A program made the translations under genes and the position numbers. A stretch of 64,000 nucleotides of DNA, taken from assembly GCA_025738555.1 (NCBI GenBank), contig JAOVFP010000010.1:1860001-1924000 (forward strand), read 5' to 3'. The notes beneath the pieces were generated by a model. That model was not told where the DNA came from. It worked only from the letters and a program-made list of their open reading frames with translations, and did not search any database. This stretch comes from Cyathus striatus (Eukaryota > Basidiomycota > Agaricomycetes > Agaricales > Nidulariaceae). Positions 35,501-46,591 of this stretch are shown here, piece after piece; positions within the stretch are counted from its first letter, which is position 1, and each line of letters begins with the position of its first letter.

Positions 35501-37719
35501 ATTTGGGTCAATATAAAGATGTAGAAAAACTGGAGTTTGAAGTTCTCAATATGAGAAAGAAAACTCTAGGCAGTGAGCACCCTGATACACTTCAGAGCAT
35601 GGCCAACCTTGCAGTTACATACAAAAATCTGGGTCAACATAAAGATGCAGAAAAGCTGGAAATTGAAGTTTTGGATATGAGAAAGCAAATTCTTGGCAAT
35701 GAGCACCCTGATACACTTCAGAGCATAGCCAATCTTACAGTGACATACAAAAATTTGGGTCAACATAAAGATGCAGAGAAACTAGAAACTGAAATTTTGA
35801 ATATGAGAAAGAAAACTCTTGGCAATGAGCATTCCTCCACACTTTGGAGCATGGCCAATCTTGCACTTATATACAGAGATCTGAATAAAAATAAGGATGC
35901 TGAACAGCTAGAAATTGAAGTTTTGAATATGAGAAAGCAAGTGCTTGGCAAGGAGCATCCCTCTACACTTTGGAGCATGACCAATCTTGCAGTTACATAC
36001 AAGAATCTGGGTAAACATAAAGATGCTGAGCAGTTAGAAATTGAAGTATTGGGTTTGAAAAAGCAAATACTTGGCAATGGGCATCCTGATACACTTAAAA
36101 GCATGGCCAGTCTTGCAGTTACATACAAGAATCTGGGTAAAAACAAAGATGCAGAAAAGCTGGAAATTGAAATTTTGGATTTGAGAAAGCAAATTCTTGG
36201 CAATGAGCATCCTGATACACTTAAGAGCATGACTAGTCTTGCAGTTACATACTGGAATCTTGGTAAAAAAGATGATGCAGAAAAGCTAGAAATTGAAGTT
36301 TTCGACATGAGAAAGCAGATTCTTGGAAAGGAGCATCCTGATACAATTTGGAGCATGGCCAATCTTGCAGTGACATATAAGAGACTGGGTAAAAATAAAG
36401 ATGCAGAAAAGCTGGAAATTGAAGTGGTGGATATGAGAAAGAAAATTCTTGGCAATGAGCATCCCTTCACACTTTGGAGCATGTCCAATCTTGCTCTTAC
36501 ATACAAGAACCTTGGTAAATATAAAGATGCTGAACAACTGGAAATTGAAGTTTTGAATATGAGAAAGCAAATTCTTGGCAATGAACATCCTGGTACACTT
36601 AGGAGCATGGCTAGCCTTGCAGCTACTTACAGGAATCTGGGTAAACATATGGATGCTGAGAAGTTGGAAATTGAAGTGGTGAATATGAGAAAGCAAATAC
36701 TTGGCAATGAGCATCCTGATACACTTGGGAGCATGGCCAACCTTGCAATTATATACAAGAATCTGGGTAAAAACAAAGATGCAGAAAAGCTAGAAATTGA
36801 AGTAGTGGATATGAGAAAGCAAATTCTTGGCAATGAGCATCCTGATACACTTAAGAGCATGTCCAATCTTGCTCTTACATACAAGAACCTTGGCAAATAT
36901 AAAGATGCTGAACAGCTGGAAATTGAAGTTTTGGATATGAGAAAGCAAATTCTTGGCAATAAACATCCTGGTACACTTTGGACAATGACTAGTCTTGCAG
37001 TCACATACAGGAGTCTGGGTAAACATAAGAATGCTGAGAAGTTGGAAATTGAAGTGGTGGATATGAGAAAGCAAATTCTTGGCAATGAGCATCCCGATAC
37101 ACTTGGGAGCATGGCCAGTCTTGCAATTACATACAAGAATCTGGGTAAAAATAAAGATGCAGAAAAGCTGGAAACAGAAGTTTTGGATTTGAGTAAGCAG
37201 ATCCATGGCAATGAACATCCTGCTACACTTTGGACCATGAGTAGCCTTGCAGTTACATACAAGAATCTGGGTAAACATAAGGATGCTGAGAAGTTGGAAA
37301 TTGAAGTGGTGGACTTGAAAAAGAAAATTCTTGGCAATGAGCATTCTGATACACTTAAAAGCATAGCTGGTCTTGCAATTACATACAAGAATCTGGGGAA
37401 ATATAAAGATGCAGAAAAGCTGGAACTTGAAATTTTGGATTTGAGAAAGCAAATTCTTGGCAATAAACACCCTAGTACACTTAGGAGCATGGCCAGTCTT
37501 GCTATTACATACAAGAATCTGTGCAAACATAAGGATGCAGAAAAGTTGGAAACTGAGGTTTTGAATTCGAAAAAGCAAATACTTGGCAATGAGCATCCTG
37601 ATACACTTAAGAGTATGGCCTGTCTTGCAGCTACATACAGGAATCTAGGTAAAAATAAAGATGCAGAAAAGCTGGAAATTGAAATTTTGGATTTGAGAAA
37701 GAAAATTTGTGGCACATAG
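32599..37719 (+). CDS. NB-ARC/TPR (NLR-like) protein with 26 TPR units
   Basis: Three exons: 32599-32679, 32735-32955 and 33006-37719, giving about 1671 residues. An NB-ARC NTPase follows a short MSFKNAHNFG N-terminus: Walker A YGMGGIGKTQ, Walker B WLIIYDNAD and the GNILITSRN sensor strand. A helical ARC-like region runs to about 34370. Then come a partial TPR and 26 full 42-residue kinesin-light-chain-type repeats ending ICGT. Such proteins are fungal NLR-like receptors, probably cytosolic, with TPRs as ligand surface and NB-ARC as nucleotide switch. No effector domain is visible. The usual intron-1 donor (GTAAAT in the paralogue) is ATAAAT here; GTAGTT 9 bp downstream at 32680 keeps the frame. 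The ATG was chosen by conservation with 17112. CpG is nearly absent from the body. Confidence 0.88.
34429..37704 (+). repeat. 26 tandem 126-bp TPR-coding units
   Basis: Exactly 26 units of 126 bp, consensus ILGNEHPDTLKSMANLAVTY followed by KNLGKHKDAEKLEIEVLDMR. Units 6-11 share NLGQ. Units 17-19 and 20-22 form a duplicated three-unit block. Regular length and near identity point to recent unequal exchange or conversion. Long antisense frames across this array are by-products of the periodicity. Confidence 0.95.
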
Positions 37720-39527
37720 TAGATACTATATTCTTGTACTTACAGACAATAACATAATTTTATATATTTATTACATACTAAAAAATATCCAGTGTGACAG
37801 CTAAATCTGATAACCATTTAGTAAGCATTATTTGAATTTGTTGGCCACTGGAGGGTTACTATTAATAAGTTGTTGAGTTTCTTGTTATGTGTGGAGGCAA
37901 AATAAAAGTCTTAAAGAATTCATGAAAGACTTGCATAGGATTTAAAAAGAGTAGTGTGCATGAGTTTGAGGCTTTGTAGTGAAAGTGGTAAGTTCAAAGA
38001 GAAAATAGCTAGTTAAGGTTGTTGCCTGTGCAAGAGCTTTATGCTGTAATAAAGTATAGCAGTATTGAGCATTAAGTGGGTAGGAACAGATGTATACTAA
38101 GTTTATACAGCTAGAAACTTAGTGTGAGTAACAGATTAGTGCTGTTGTCATGGGTGAAAGTTGATTTCACATAATGACATGAATACAGCTAAATCACTCA
38201 AAGATAGAAAAGCAAGCACTTAGAAAACTTAATAATACTTTAACAAACAATACTTAATATGCACTCATATTTCACTATTAATCAGGAAAACTGTACACCA
38301 ACAAATAAAGTTACATAAATACTAATAGCCCATTCAATCAGAACAATTATACACAAACAAGTAACTACAATACCAGCTCATGATTAATCAAAATAAACAC
38401 ACACAAATACTTAGTCATACTACTGGACCAGCACTAATCAGAATAAACATAATCATACTATGTACAAATAATTATACCCTGTACAAAATAAGAAAGCCTT
38501 CAGGAGCACCATTGTTCTCAAGTGCTATTAATAGCATATCTATTGTGCTAAATATAGCCATTGTTCTTTCAAGTACTATTAATAGCATTTCTATTGTGCT
38601 AAATATACTTATTGTCTAAGATGCTGACTCATGCATCCTAAATTGGAGAACAATGGAGAAAAGGATGACTCATACTTCCCCATTTGGAGGACAATGGAGT
38701 AAAAGGATGACTCATGCTTTCCCCAGTTGGAGAACAATGGGAAAGTAGGTGTGGGATATGATTAGTTAGCAGGAGGGTAAAAGGCATATAAGGAAGAGGA
38801 TTTGGCCTGTAGAATTAACAACTTATACCTAGTTTACATTTGTTTGTATCCCTTTGCAGTTGTAGCACACAACCCTTACCTACTAAATATAACCTATATA
38901 CTTCCCCTCTACTCAGTACATGTATTGTCAGAGTCACATATATAAGCATCAACAGTAAAGTGTGAAACTGATTTGTATTAATTGTGTCTACTCAGATAGT
39001 AAGGCACCATATCTTCATAAAGTAACAGCAGCAGCAGCATTGTATTTGTGTCCACTCAGATAGTGAGACACCATAACTTCTTATAGCAACAGTTGCCATA
39101 CCATATTTGTGTCCACTAAGATAGTGAGGCACCATAGCTTTGTAAATTATATATGTGCCCCAGTTGTGAAGTTAGGAGCAGAAATTGTCAGGGACCTCAA
39201 CTTCACTTCAACCTTCACCATAATAGTGACCTATACCTTCAGCCTACCCTTCACCTGCAAGCCCTTGCCACAATCCTAGTTGTTGTGCTTGCTATTTGTC
39301 TGCTCTTTTAAACTTACCTACCTGCCTCTACACTTAAATATACATCTGTGTTCATCATCAAACCTCTTGAGTTAAGGAGAATATCTACAAATAATATCCC
39401 CCAACACTCAGGTGTAAAGCATGAACAAAGTCACTTCCTGCTGACCACCTTAGATAATTATTATCTTAAACTGACACCATGTGAAAATCAGACTAGAATT
39501 GACTGACAGATGTAGCTACATGAGGTG
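37720..39527. repeat. No gene; short tandem repeats
   Basis: AT-rich intergenic sequence. Tandem pieces: two ~53-bp units at about 38510-38610 (AGTRCTATTAATAGCATWTC), two or three ~45-bp units at about 38640-38740 (GGAGAACAATGGAGAAAAGG), and three ~65-bp units at about 38985-39135 (GTGTCCACTCAGATAGTGAG). Some of this may be decayed LTR sequence. Confidence 0.6.
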
Positions 39528-39532
39528 GGTTT
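39528..39532. repeat. Split-LTR target duplication, left
   Basis: GGTTT before the minus-strand LTR fragment, matched by GGTTT at 54996-55000. Confidence 0.8.
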
Positions 39533-39648
39533 TGTTATGATAAAGTTTGGGTCAAGATGTTTATTGTACAAGTCTAATAGTCATGTGACTAACAAGCTCT
39601 TAAGTTGATTAGACTTAAGTATGAGCAAGTGAATGAACAAAGTAAAGC
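39533..39648 (-). repeat. Gypsy-family LTR, 3' part (split)
   Basis: TGTTATGATAAAG... corresponds to the reverse complement of the 3' part of the 1047-1529 LTR, down to about LTR position 1361. An internal deletion of roughly 48 bp fits recombination between ACAAG words. The rest of the LTR is at 54735-54995. Confidence 0.82.
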
Positions 39649-39732
39649 TGGCCAGTCTTACTTGGAGGGAACTGAGAGAGAGATGAAAGTCTTTGACTCC
39701 AGCTGTGAGGTGGCATGTGACCTTTTTCCTCC

Positions 39733-40830
39733 ATGCCACCACTCAGCTGGAATCCCAGTAAGGCCCACTCACACAGAGGCTTTGTCAAATTTCTTCAGAA
39801 AAGTTACACAAAATACAAACTACACTATGCAGGGTTAAGTAGAACATACAGGCTAACAGGAATGAATAGAATCACAAGAGACCCAGCACTTGACACATGT
39901 CCAAACTACCAAGACAATGCATTACAAGTAGCATGTGAAGCTCTCATGGCTGGCTCAGGCCAGCAAGGAGCTACAGAAGACAAAGTAGTGCTGAGAATGG
40001 AAGGAATGTGGCATGAAGTGCAGCAGAACCGAATTGAGATTTGGGAAGCTCAAGTATGTGAAGAGGAAGTGGAACAACAAAGAGTGGATCAACAATGGCA
40101 ACAGGAGGCAGTACAGCAGCAAAGAGAAGTGGAGCAATGATGACAAAAGGCCACATCAGCAGGATGATGATGGGAGTGAACAAGAAGAGACAATAGGCCA
40201 ACAATCAAGGAGAACTAAACCAATAGTATTCAACCCCAAAAGAGGGATAGTGACAGTCCCAGCCTATAGGATATCACAGTATGTGATCAACAAAATACAA
40301 GCACAGGCATATGTGGAGATGGATTACTTCATGAGAAGAGGGTGCATGCAGGCCTCAGAAGGCACAATATCAAGCACAACAGACACAGTATGCATAACCA
40401 ATGAGAATGGATGAATTGCACTATGGACTATAGCAGCAGTGAACCCATTGTAGAATATCAGATAGGACAATCAATTAACATGGGGGGAAATAAGCCAAGC
40501 CTGATGCACATTACTATGCACAGTGACAAATGTGGGTATGGCAGTATAGTCAAGAGAAGTAGTGGACTCATTCTCAGACTTCTTCTCAGGATTGGATCAA
40601 CACCCAATAAGGGAAGAGGAGTACAGAGATGAGGCAATAGCAGAGTACCAAGCTTGGGCCAGAAAGGAATGACATGAGATGCAGTTGAGAAAGGAGGGCA
40701 TGAACCTGGCACTGATCAATGACCTGCTGTTGAAGAACATTCAACAGGAGCTAATATTGAAGAGAGGAGCAAAGCACATTCAGGAGGTCAGTAAATTGTA
40801 CACATCAAAAAGAATATAACTAGCTAACAG
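39733..40830 (+). pseudogene. DIRS-like Gag, N-terminal part
   Basis: Several frames must be combined. 39870-40135 is a Gln/Glu-rich helical segment. 40200-40395 contains ISQYVINKIQAQAYVEMDYF, a stretch that resembles the capsid-like region of basidiomycete DIRS Gag. 40560-40800 contains EEEYRDEAIAEYQAWARKE and GMNLALINDLLLKNIQQE. At least one frameshift and a TGA are present. Family assignment is from memory of similar proteins and the downstream modules. Confidence 0.5.
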
Positions 40831-41847
40831 GTCATTCTTATCAATCTACACATATACTGATACACATGTACAAAAATACAATGTACCCAATTTTAAAATC
40901 TTCTTTATGTCTTGATTTCAAGATGCCAGTACCAAACATGTTGAGCAAAGGAAACAGTGGGGAGGGGCTGAGTTCCTGTGCTGCCTCCCATAATTCATCC
41001 AGGAATTAAAACATTATAATACTATTAAAAACATATACTCTGCATTAGTACTGGTTCAAAACCACTTAAACAAATAAATACATAAAGACTTTACCTTATA
41101 AAACAACATTGCATTTTGTACAACAAGTACCTGAAACTAGAACTAGCATCTGACATGTGATAAAAGTCAGCACAAGATGCACAGAAGGGATACAGACAAT
41201 ACACAGACTTACACCAATATCTCCTAAGCACTTCAAATCCTAATAAACACATAAAAAAAGTTTATAAAAAAGAAAAATATTTAAAAAAGTATAAAAATCA
41301 AAAATTACCTATAAAATAATAATAGCTATACACTACTATTGTTTAATTATTTTGTGTTAGTTAGTATTCTTTTATTTAAATTTAGTGTTAAATATTTAGT
41401 TTTAATTAAAAATTGTTAATTATTTAGTAAGTATTGTAAATGTAAATTATAAATTGTAATCGATTTTTTATTATTTTTTATTTTTTAAGAGGTATCTTAT
41501 CTCATTGTTTATTTTAGGCTTGCTTAATAGTATTTTGTATTGAAATTTGTATATGTGTGTGGAAAGCTTAGTATAGAGTGAAATAAATTTAAATTTAAGA
41601 ACTTCAGATTTTTAAGGCATTTGTGTTTAAGTTAGTTAAAGTAGTCTATTGTGTATTAGAACATCCTCTTATTTAGATAATGCAAAGGGATTCTTCCCAC
41701 TTTTGCTTAAGAAAAGATTGTTTACCAATTTCAACAGTACCCCAATGGTCAGGAGTTCACACAGAAGCAGGGAACTGATCCATTAGGCTAAAGTAAATGA
41801 AATTGATGTGAGCAGCTGGCACTGCCGCATTGGCTGATTACCCAATT
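40831..41847. other. AT-rich sequence between gag break and TIR element
   Basis: No gene. 41230-41480 is very AT-rich. It is foreign to the DIRS gag, which resumes at 49975, but lies outside the recognisable TIRs. It may belong to a larger or second inserted element. Confidence 0.4.
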
Positions 41848-42337
41848 TATGGAAAGCCAGACAACCACACTCAACTAGATCAAAGCAGTTGAACTCCGAC
41901 ATTCGGCAAAATGGCAGTCGCTTAGATATGTTCTTAGGCGCATCTTGTTCAGCCAAAATTTCGGTTAACCACTTAGTCCAAGCTTCAAGTCCTACTGTAT
42001 TCGGATGCAAATGTAAGACTTGGTATTACAATAGAGTACTATAGCATGTGTCATTACCAATTATTTTGTACATTCACTTAAGTTCAATAGATACAATTGA
42101 GAAATAAGATGTTAAAAAAGTGTCTATGTTGTATAAATCTAGCTTTGAGATGAGACTCGTAACCTGAAAAAGCATACAGAGTGCAGTAGCATATATCTAC
42201 TGCTATTGTTCTAATGAGTTGTTGGAATAGGGTTGATCATGTCTGCAAGAATAGTCCACTGAATTTGTGTGTAATAGCTTGATGCGCACAGCAGGAGTTG
42301 AACTCGAGATCGAATACGTGGGAATTTATCACGTGAC
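41848..42337 (+). repeat. Left 490-bp TIR
   Basis: From TATGGAAAGCCAGACAACC to TTATCACGTGAC, the reverse complement of 48639-49128 with scattered mismatches. It contains GGAGTTGAACTCGAGATC, a tRNA B-box-like word. Confidence 0.85.
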
Positions 42338-42623
42338 ATAAAAGTCACGAGCATCGTTTCCTCCATGGAAATGACGCTCGTGACCTTTATAACAATTAAT
42401 TTTTCACCAAGTACCATCTCCATTAATATTATCATTCAGTAATGCATTGTTTAGAAATTGCACAATTCACTGAAGGTACTATAGATTGTTTCAAACATAG
42501 TAGTAGATAATTGACCTATTTATGGAGTGATTCTAATCAAAGTACCTACAAGCTCATATAAAAAGGTCATACAGATCCTTAACACAACTCCAAATTTGTA
42601 ACAGCATGCAAGACACTAGATTT

Positions 42624-45511
42624 TTATGCTGTATTGAGAGTTGTTAAGTTAAACCATTCACAGTAATTGTTGCAAATATGCTCAGATGCAAAATTATTGA
42701 ATGCAGAACCCACATTCCCCTGGCCAAACAGGGCAGCATCATCTTCAAGTGATCTTAATTGAAATGTTACTCTATCTCTTTGAGTAGCTGAAAAATAAAC
42801 TCATGGTGCGGTCATTATTTGTGGGTCAGATAAAAGTGTGGCACTCCCTGTATTATAAAAAATTATATAAGAACACTCAAAATAAAATGGTAAAACTGCA
42901 CACCTTGTAGATCTGATACATATACCAAGGAATCAGTTTTTTCATACTGAATATGCTGCATGAAACAGAGAAATTCTGCGATGGCATAAAGTGGATCACT
43001 TCCATCTAGAAGAGGACAAGCAGAACCATTGTGAATGAATTTTATGAAGTCATTTCCTTCATTCTCAATGAACTCTTCTAGCAAGTAGACATTGTGCATT
43101 GTTGCTGACTTTCCACCAGGCTTACTACCAGCAGTGTCATGAACAATGCCAACACCAGCCTTCACAAAGCATATCTCAGGGATTTTGAAAGGAGGCTCTC
43201 CTTTGGTTGATATCACCTGTGAGATGTATGAATATGAATAAGACAGTAGAGATGCTGCCCAGTAGGTAACATTGGCCTTGACTAGTGTCTTTGTCAGCTC
43301 TGAATCAATTGCAAACCGTCCAATTGATAGTCCTGTCTGAGAAGAGCTACTTCTTGTACTTTTTCTATCATCCCGAAAGTAAACTCGCTTTACAGCAACA
43401 GGCTGGTTTAATGTATCTCCAAGGCCAGATTCCGCTATTGGAGTGAGTGTAAGGAGCCCTTTATGTGCAGTTTTACAAGCTCCAATACCAATAGACTCAA
43501 GATGATTGATGGTTAGTGTACCAGGACATGGGTCCATTAAAGAGAAAGACTATTTGGTATTTTCAGCAAGAAGCTCTGCCAGACCGATCTCAGGAATTGT
43601 ATAAAACTGGATTTGCTCCACTCTGTATTTTGCTTATATGAGTGTTAGTGATTTTGTATGCATAGTTATTATGTGAATAAACTGCTTACCAGAATTAGCT
43701 TGTATATTAGCTGATAGTCCACCAACTTTTAATGCTTCACGGATCTTAAGTCTATCTGGAGATTTATATGGAATTGAAGTGTGTATACGCTTCTTTAATG
43801 GAGCAGATGTTGGTGATAACTCCAAGGAGCTTAGTGTATTCTAGGAATAAGTTTAGATGTGCTGCTGCATACATAATTAATGAGTATACATACTGTACGA
43901 GTTCGTTTCTTTGAATCAAATGACTTCTTTGGTGTCGTAATAGCTGCAGTGCTGCCATTCAAGCTAGTTGAATGACTGGTTTTTGCATTGTTCAGAGTAC
44001 TACCAGAGTCTACATTGACCATGGAATCAAATTGGTCAGATATACCAAAATCATTGGACTCATTTTGCAACTAGGAAATGCATGTCAGCATCAATAGAAC
44101 TTGTCTATACAAATAGACATACTTTAACATCCTAAATAAAAGCAATATAAGATTAGCTTGAATATAAACAAACTAGTAGTGCTTCCTACCTCCTGAGCAG
44201 CGACATAGTCCAAGCTTTCTTCCCACAAATATGCTGGAACAACAAGCCCTAATATAAATGGCTTTGAAGGTATCTTGAATACATTCTTCTTGTCTTTGCC
44301 TCGTCCTTGTCCAAGACAGCGATTATAGAAATATGGCTGGTCTTGTTGCATGCGTGCAAGATCTGTCCAATTACAAAGCTCACGAATGGTAAGTGACTTG
44401 GTTTGAAATGGAAACCAATGCATTGCCTTCCGAAGTTGAGGTAGCATTGTATCCTCTACCAATTTGATTAAGTCCCGAGGTGTAATCATGGATGGGATAT
44501 TCTGGTGGCCTTCTTGTAGATTCTACTCAAAGTATATTAGCAATAGTGTTCACAGTAAAATATAATTTAGTTACAAACCAAAATCAACTCAGGCCTAGTT
44601 TTACCAGAAATCTCATGGACTGCCTGAACTATAATACTAATTGTTTCAAATTGGCGTCCCTGGTAACTAAATTGCTGGTACTTGTCCCGCTCTGTCTTAT
44701 AGAGTGAATGTGAACCAGAGTACCCTGAGGAAGTAATTTGTTGAGACACTGCATAGCTTCCACCATTTGCTGACCATGAACTTGGTATTCCCACAGCTGG
44801 CAGTTGACGAGTAGAATCAGGTGTATGTGACCATCGCTGCAGTACTGCTGAGGGAAGGCTATTTGGAAGATGTGTAACCTTTCGTGCAAGGAAACTGGAA
44901 TCTAAACAAAATATCAAAAAACATCACAGTTAAAATATTTAATTACATACCTTTTCTTTGAGCCTGGTTTACAGAAGCTCTGATAGACTGTACATCAACA
45001 GTACTGGATCATGAAGCCACTGAATTCTGTTCAGAAATTTCAGAACTGAGCTGATCTGCAATTGCAGGGCCTAAACATCAAGTATATTAGTATATTATTG
45101 TTAAATTAAAATATAAAAGACATACTTATGATAGAGTCTGTGGGTAGTTGTCGATTTGTACTGGATAAGCGACTTGCAACATCAGGCCCTATCTGGTGTG
45201 AGAAAATTTTCATCATATACTAATAATAATTCAGACTTACTCAGAAGTGTATCTGGTTTCTTTACATAATATTCAAAGCACCCATCACAAACAAATTTAC
45301 CGCGAGTACCACCTGCAATATAGTGCTTGCTGTCACCAGGCTGGAGAATGATTGAGCAGCTACTTCTACCACATGGGATGGGTTCACTTGCATGTGTATC
45401 TTCAGTGAATTTAGCAATAGCTTCGGCATTACCAAAGTTCATGTTGATAGCAATGAAAGAGTGAAAGTGGTGGGATAAAAGGTGCTGCTGAGAAGATACG
45501 ATGAATTTCAC
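42624..45511 (-). CDS. Alpha-kinase domain protein (transposon cargo)
   Basis: Atypical Ser/Thr kinase of the MHCK/EF2K type. Minus-strand order: N-terminal Cys-rich segment (CGRSSC... GKFVCDGCFEYY, 45380-45260), a middle region with several short introns, then the kinase. Visible are a Gly-rich start IGIGACKTAHKGLL (about 43480), VAVKR lysine strand (about 43400), the EEFIENEGNDFIKFIHNG linker (about 43060), YVSDLQG (about 42920), LLSDPQIMTAP (about 42830), and the zinc-binding GQGNVGSAF... SEHICNNYC (42730-42660) before TAA at 42624. Key residues for zinc and nucleotide binding appear present. An in-frame TGA after MTAP and one between the penultimate exons could be introns or damage. Divergent from the DDE gene with a shared upstream region. 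Biological substrate unknown. Confidence 0.7.
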
Positions 45512-45607
45512 AAGGTATTTATATTTTTAGTGAGATCATGTCTTGTATCATAAGTCAGATATTCTGAAATCATGACAATTCACAAATACCTCATGTGTGA
45601 TGTCGCA

Positions 45608-46105
45608 TGGTAAGATATTAAATAAACAAACATAAATTTTACCCAGTGCATATGTTTTGAATGATCATGAAGTGGAATATAGATAGTATAGTGGAAGGCA
45701 ATGCAACAAATATTAAAAGGATTTGACCGATTTTTATGTCATTTGCCATACTAAGACTCTCAAGAGCCGAGAATGATCAACTCTGATTACTCTTATTCAA
45801 TATAATTACAAGCAAGCAGTTACTTGACCATAATATAATGTGCTTGATGTTGAGCACGGTAAGATGTTAAATAACCCAAACGTAAATTTTGCTCATTGTG
45901 TATATTTTGAATGAGTGTGAAGCGAAATAAAAATAGTATAGTCGAAGGCAATGCAGCAAATATTAAGAGATTTTGACTGATTGTGATGTCATTTGTGATA
46001 CTAAGACTCTCAAGAGCCAAGAATGATCAACTCCAATTACTTTGATTTAGTATAATTACCAGCTAGTGGTTACCTGAACATAATACAATGTGCTTGATAC
46101 TGACA
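45608..46105 (+). repeat. Tandem duplication, two ~249-bp units
   Basis: 45608-45857 and 45858-46105 share GGCAATGCARCAAATATTAA and ACTAAGACTCTCAAGAGCC. They lie in the intergenic region between the divergent kinase and transposase, so they may include regulatory sequence. No coding. Confidence 0.75.
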
Positions 46106-46591
46106 GGTTGGCCAGAGTAATTATCATGAAGTGCAATAAAAGACTCCTGGTAAGGCATGAGGAAACTAAAACAATGGCTAATATTAAATATTAATTACTT
46201 CCCATTGTGTGAGTATGAAATTGGAACTTGGTAGTAGGATCTTCGCTTATTAGACTGAGTAATCATTAAATTTGTAAAGATACAGACTGGTAAAGTGCTT
46301 ATGTTTTATGTAATGTGTAGCACATTTATTTTACGTAGATTTGCTATGCACAGCTGCCTTGCAAAGTATTTTTAGAGAAGATTGACAATATAAATACTTT
46401 GGGGTACAGTAAAAAATCGAATCAACTGTTTCTTCATTCACTCATGTGTATACACTACTTGCTGTCATTACCAACATCGAAATTATGGCTAGAACAGGAT
46501 GCAAAAATCAATATAATCCTAACCATAAGTTTGGATTCATGTGTACTTATTGTTTTACCATTGTTAATTTCTCTATGCCATAGCTCCTATT

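Noticed and set aside
34344..37715. Long minus-strand open frames (up to 362 codons) opposite the TPR array
   Set aside because: The repeat unit is 126 bp, a multiple of three, so a stop-free antisense frame in one unit stays open throughout. The translations are monotonous and lack their own start context.
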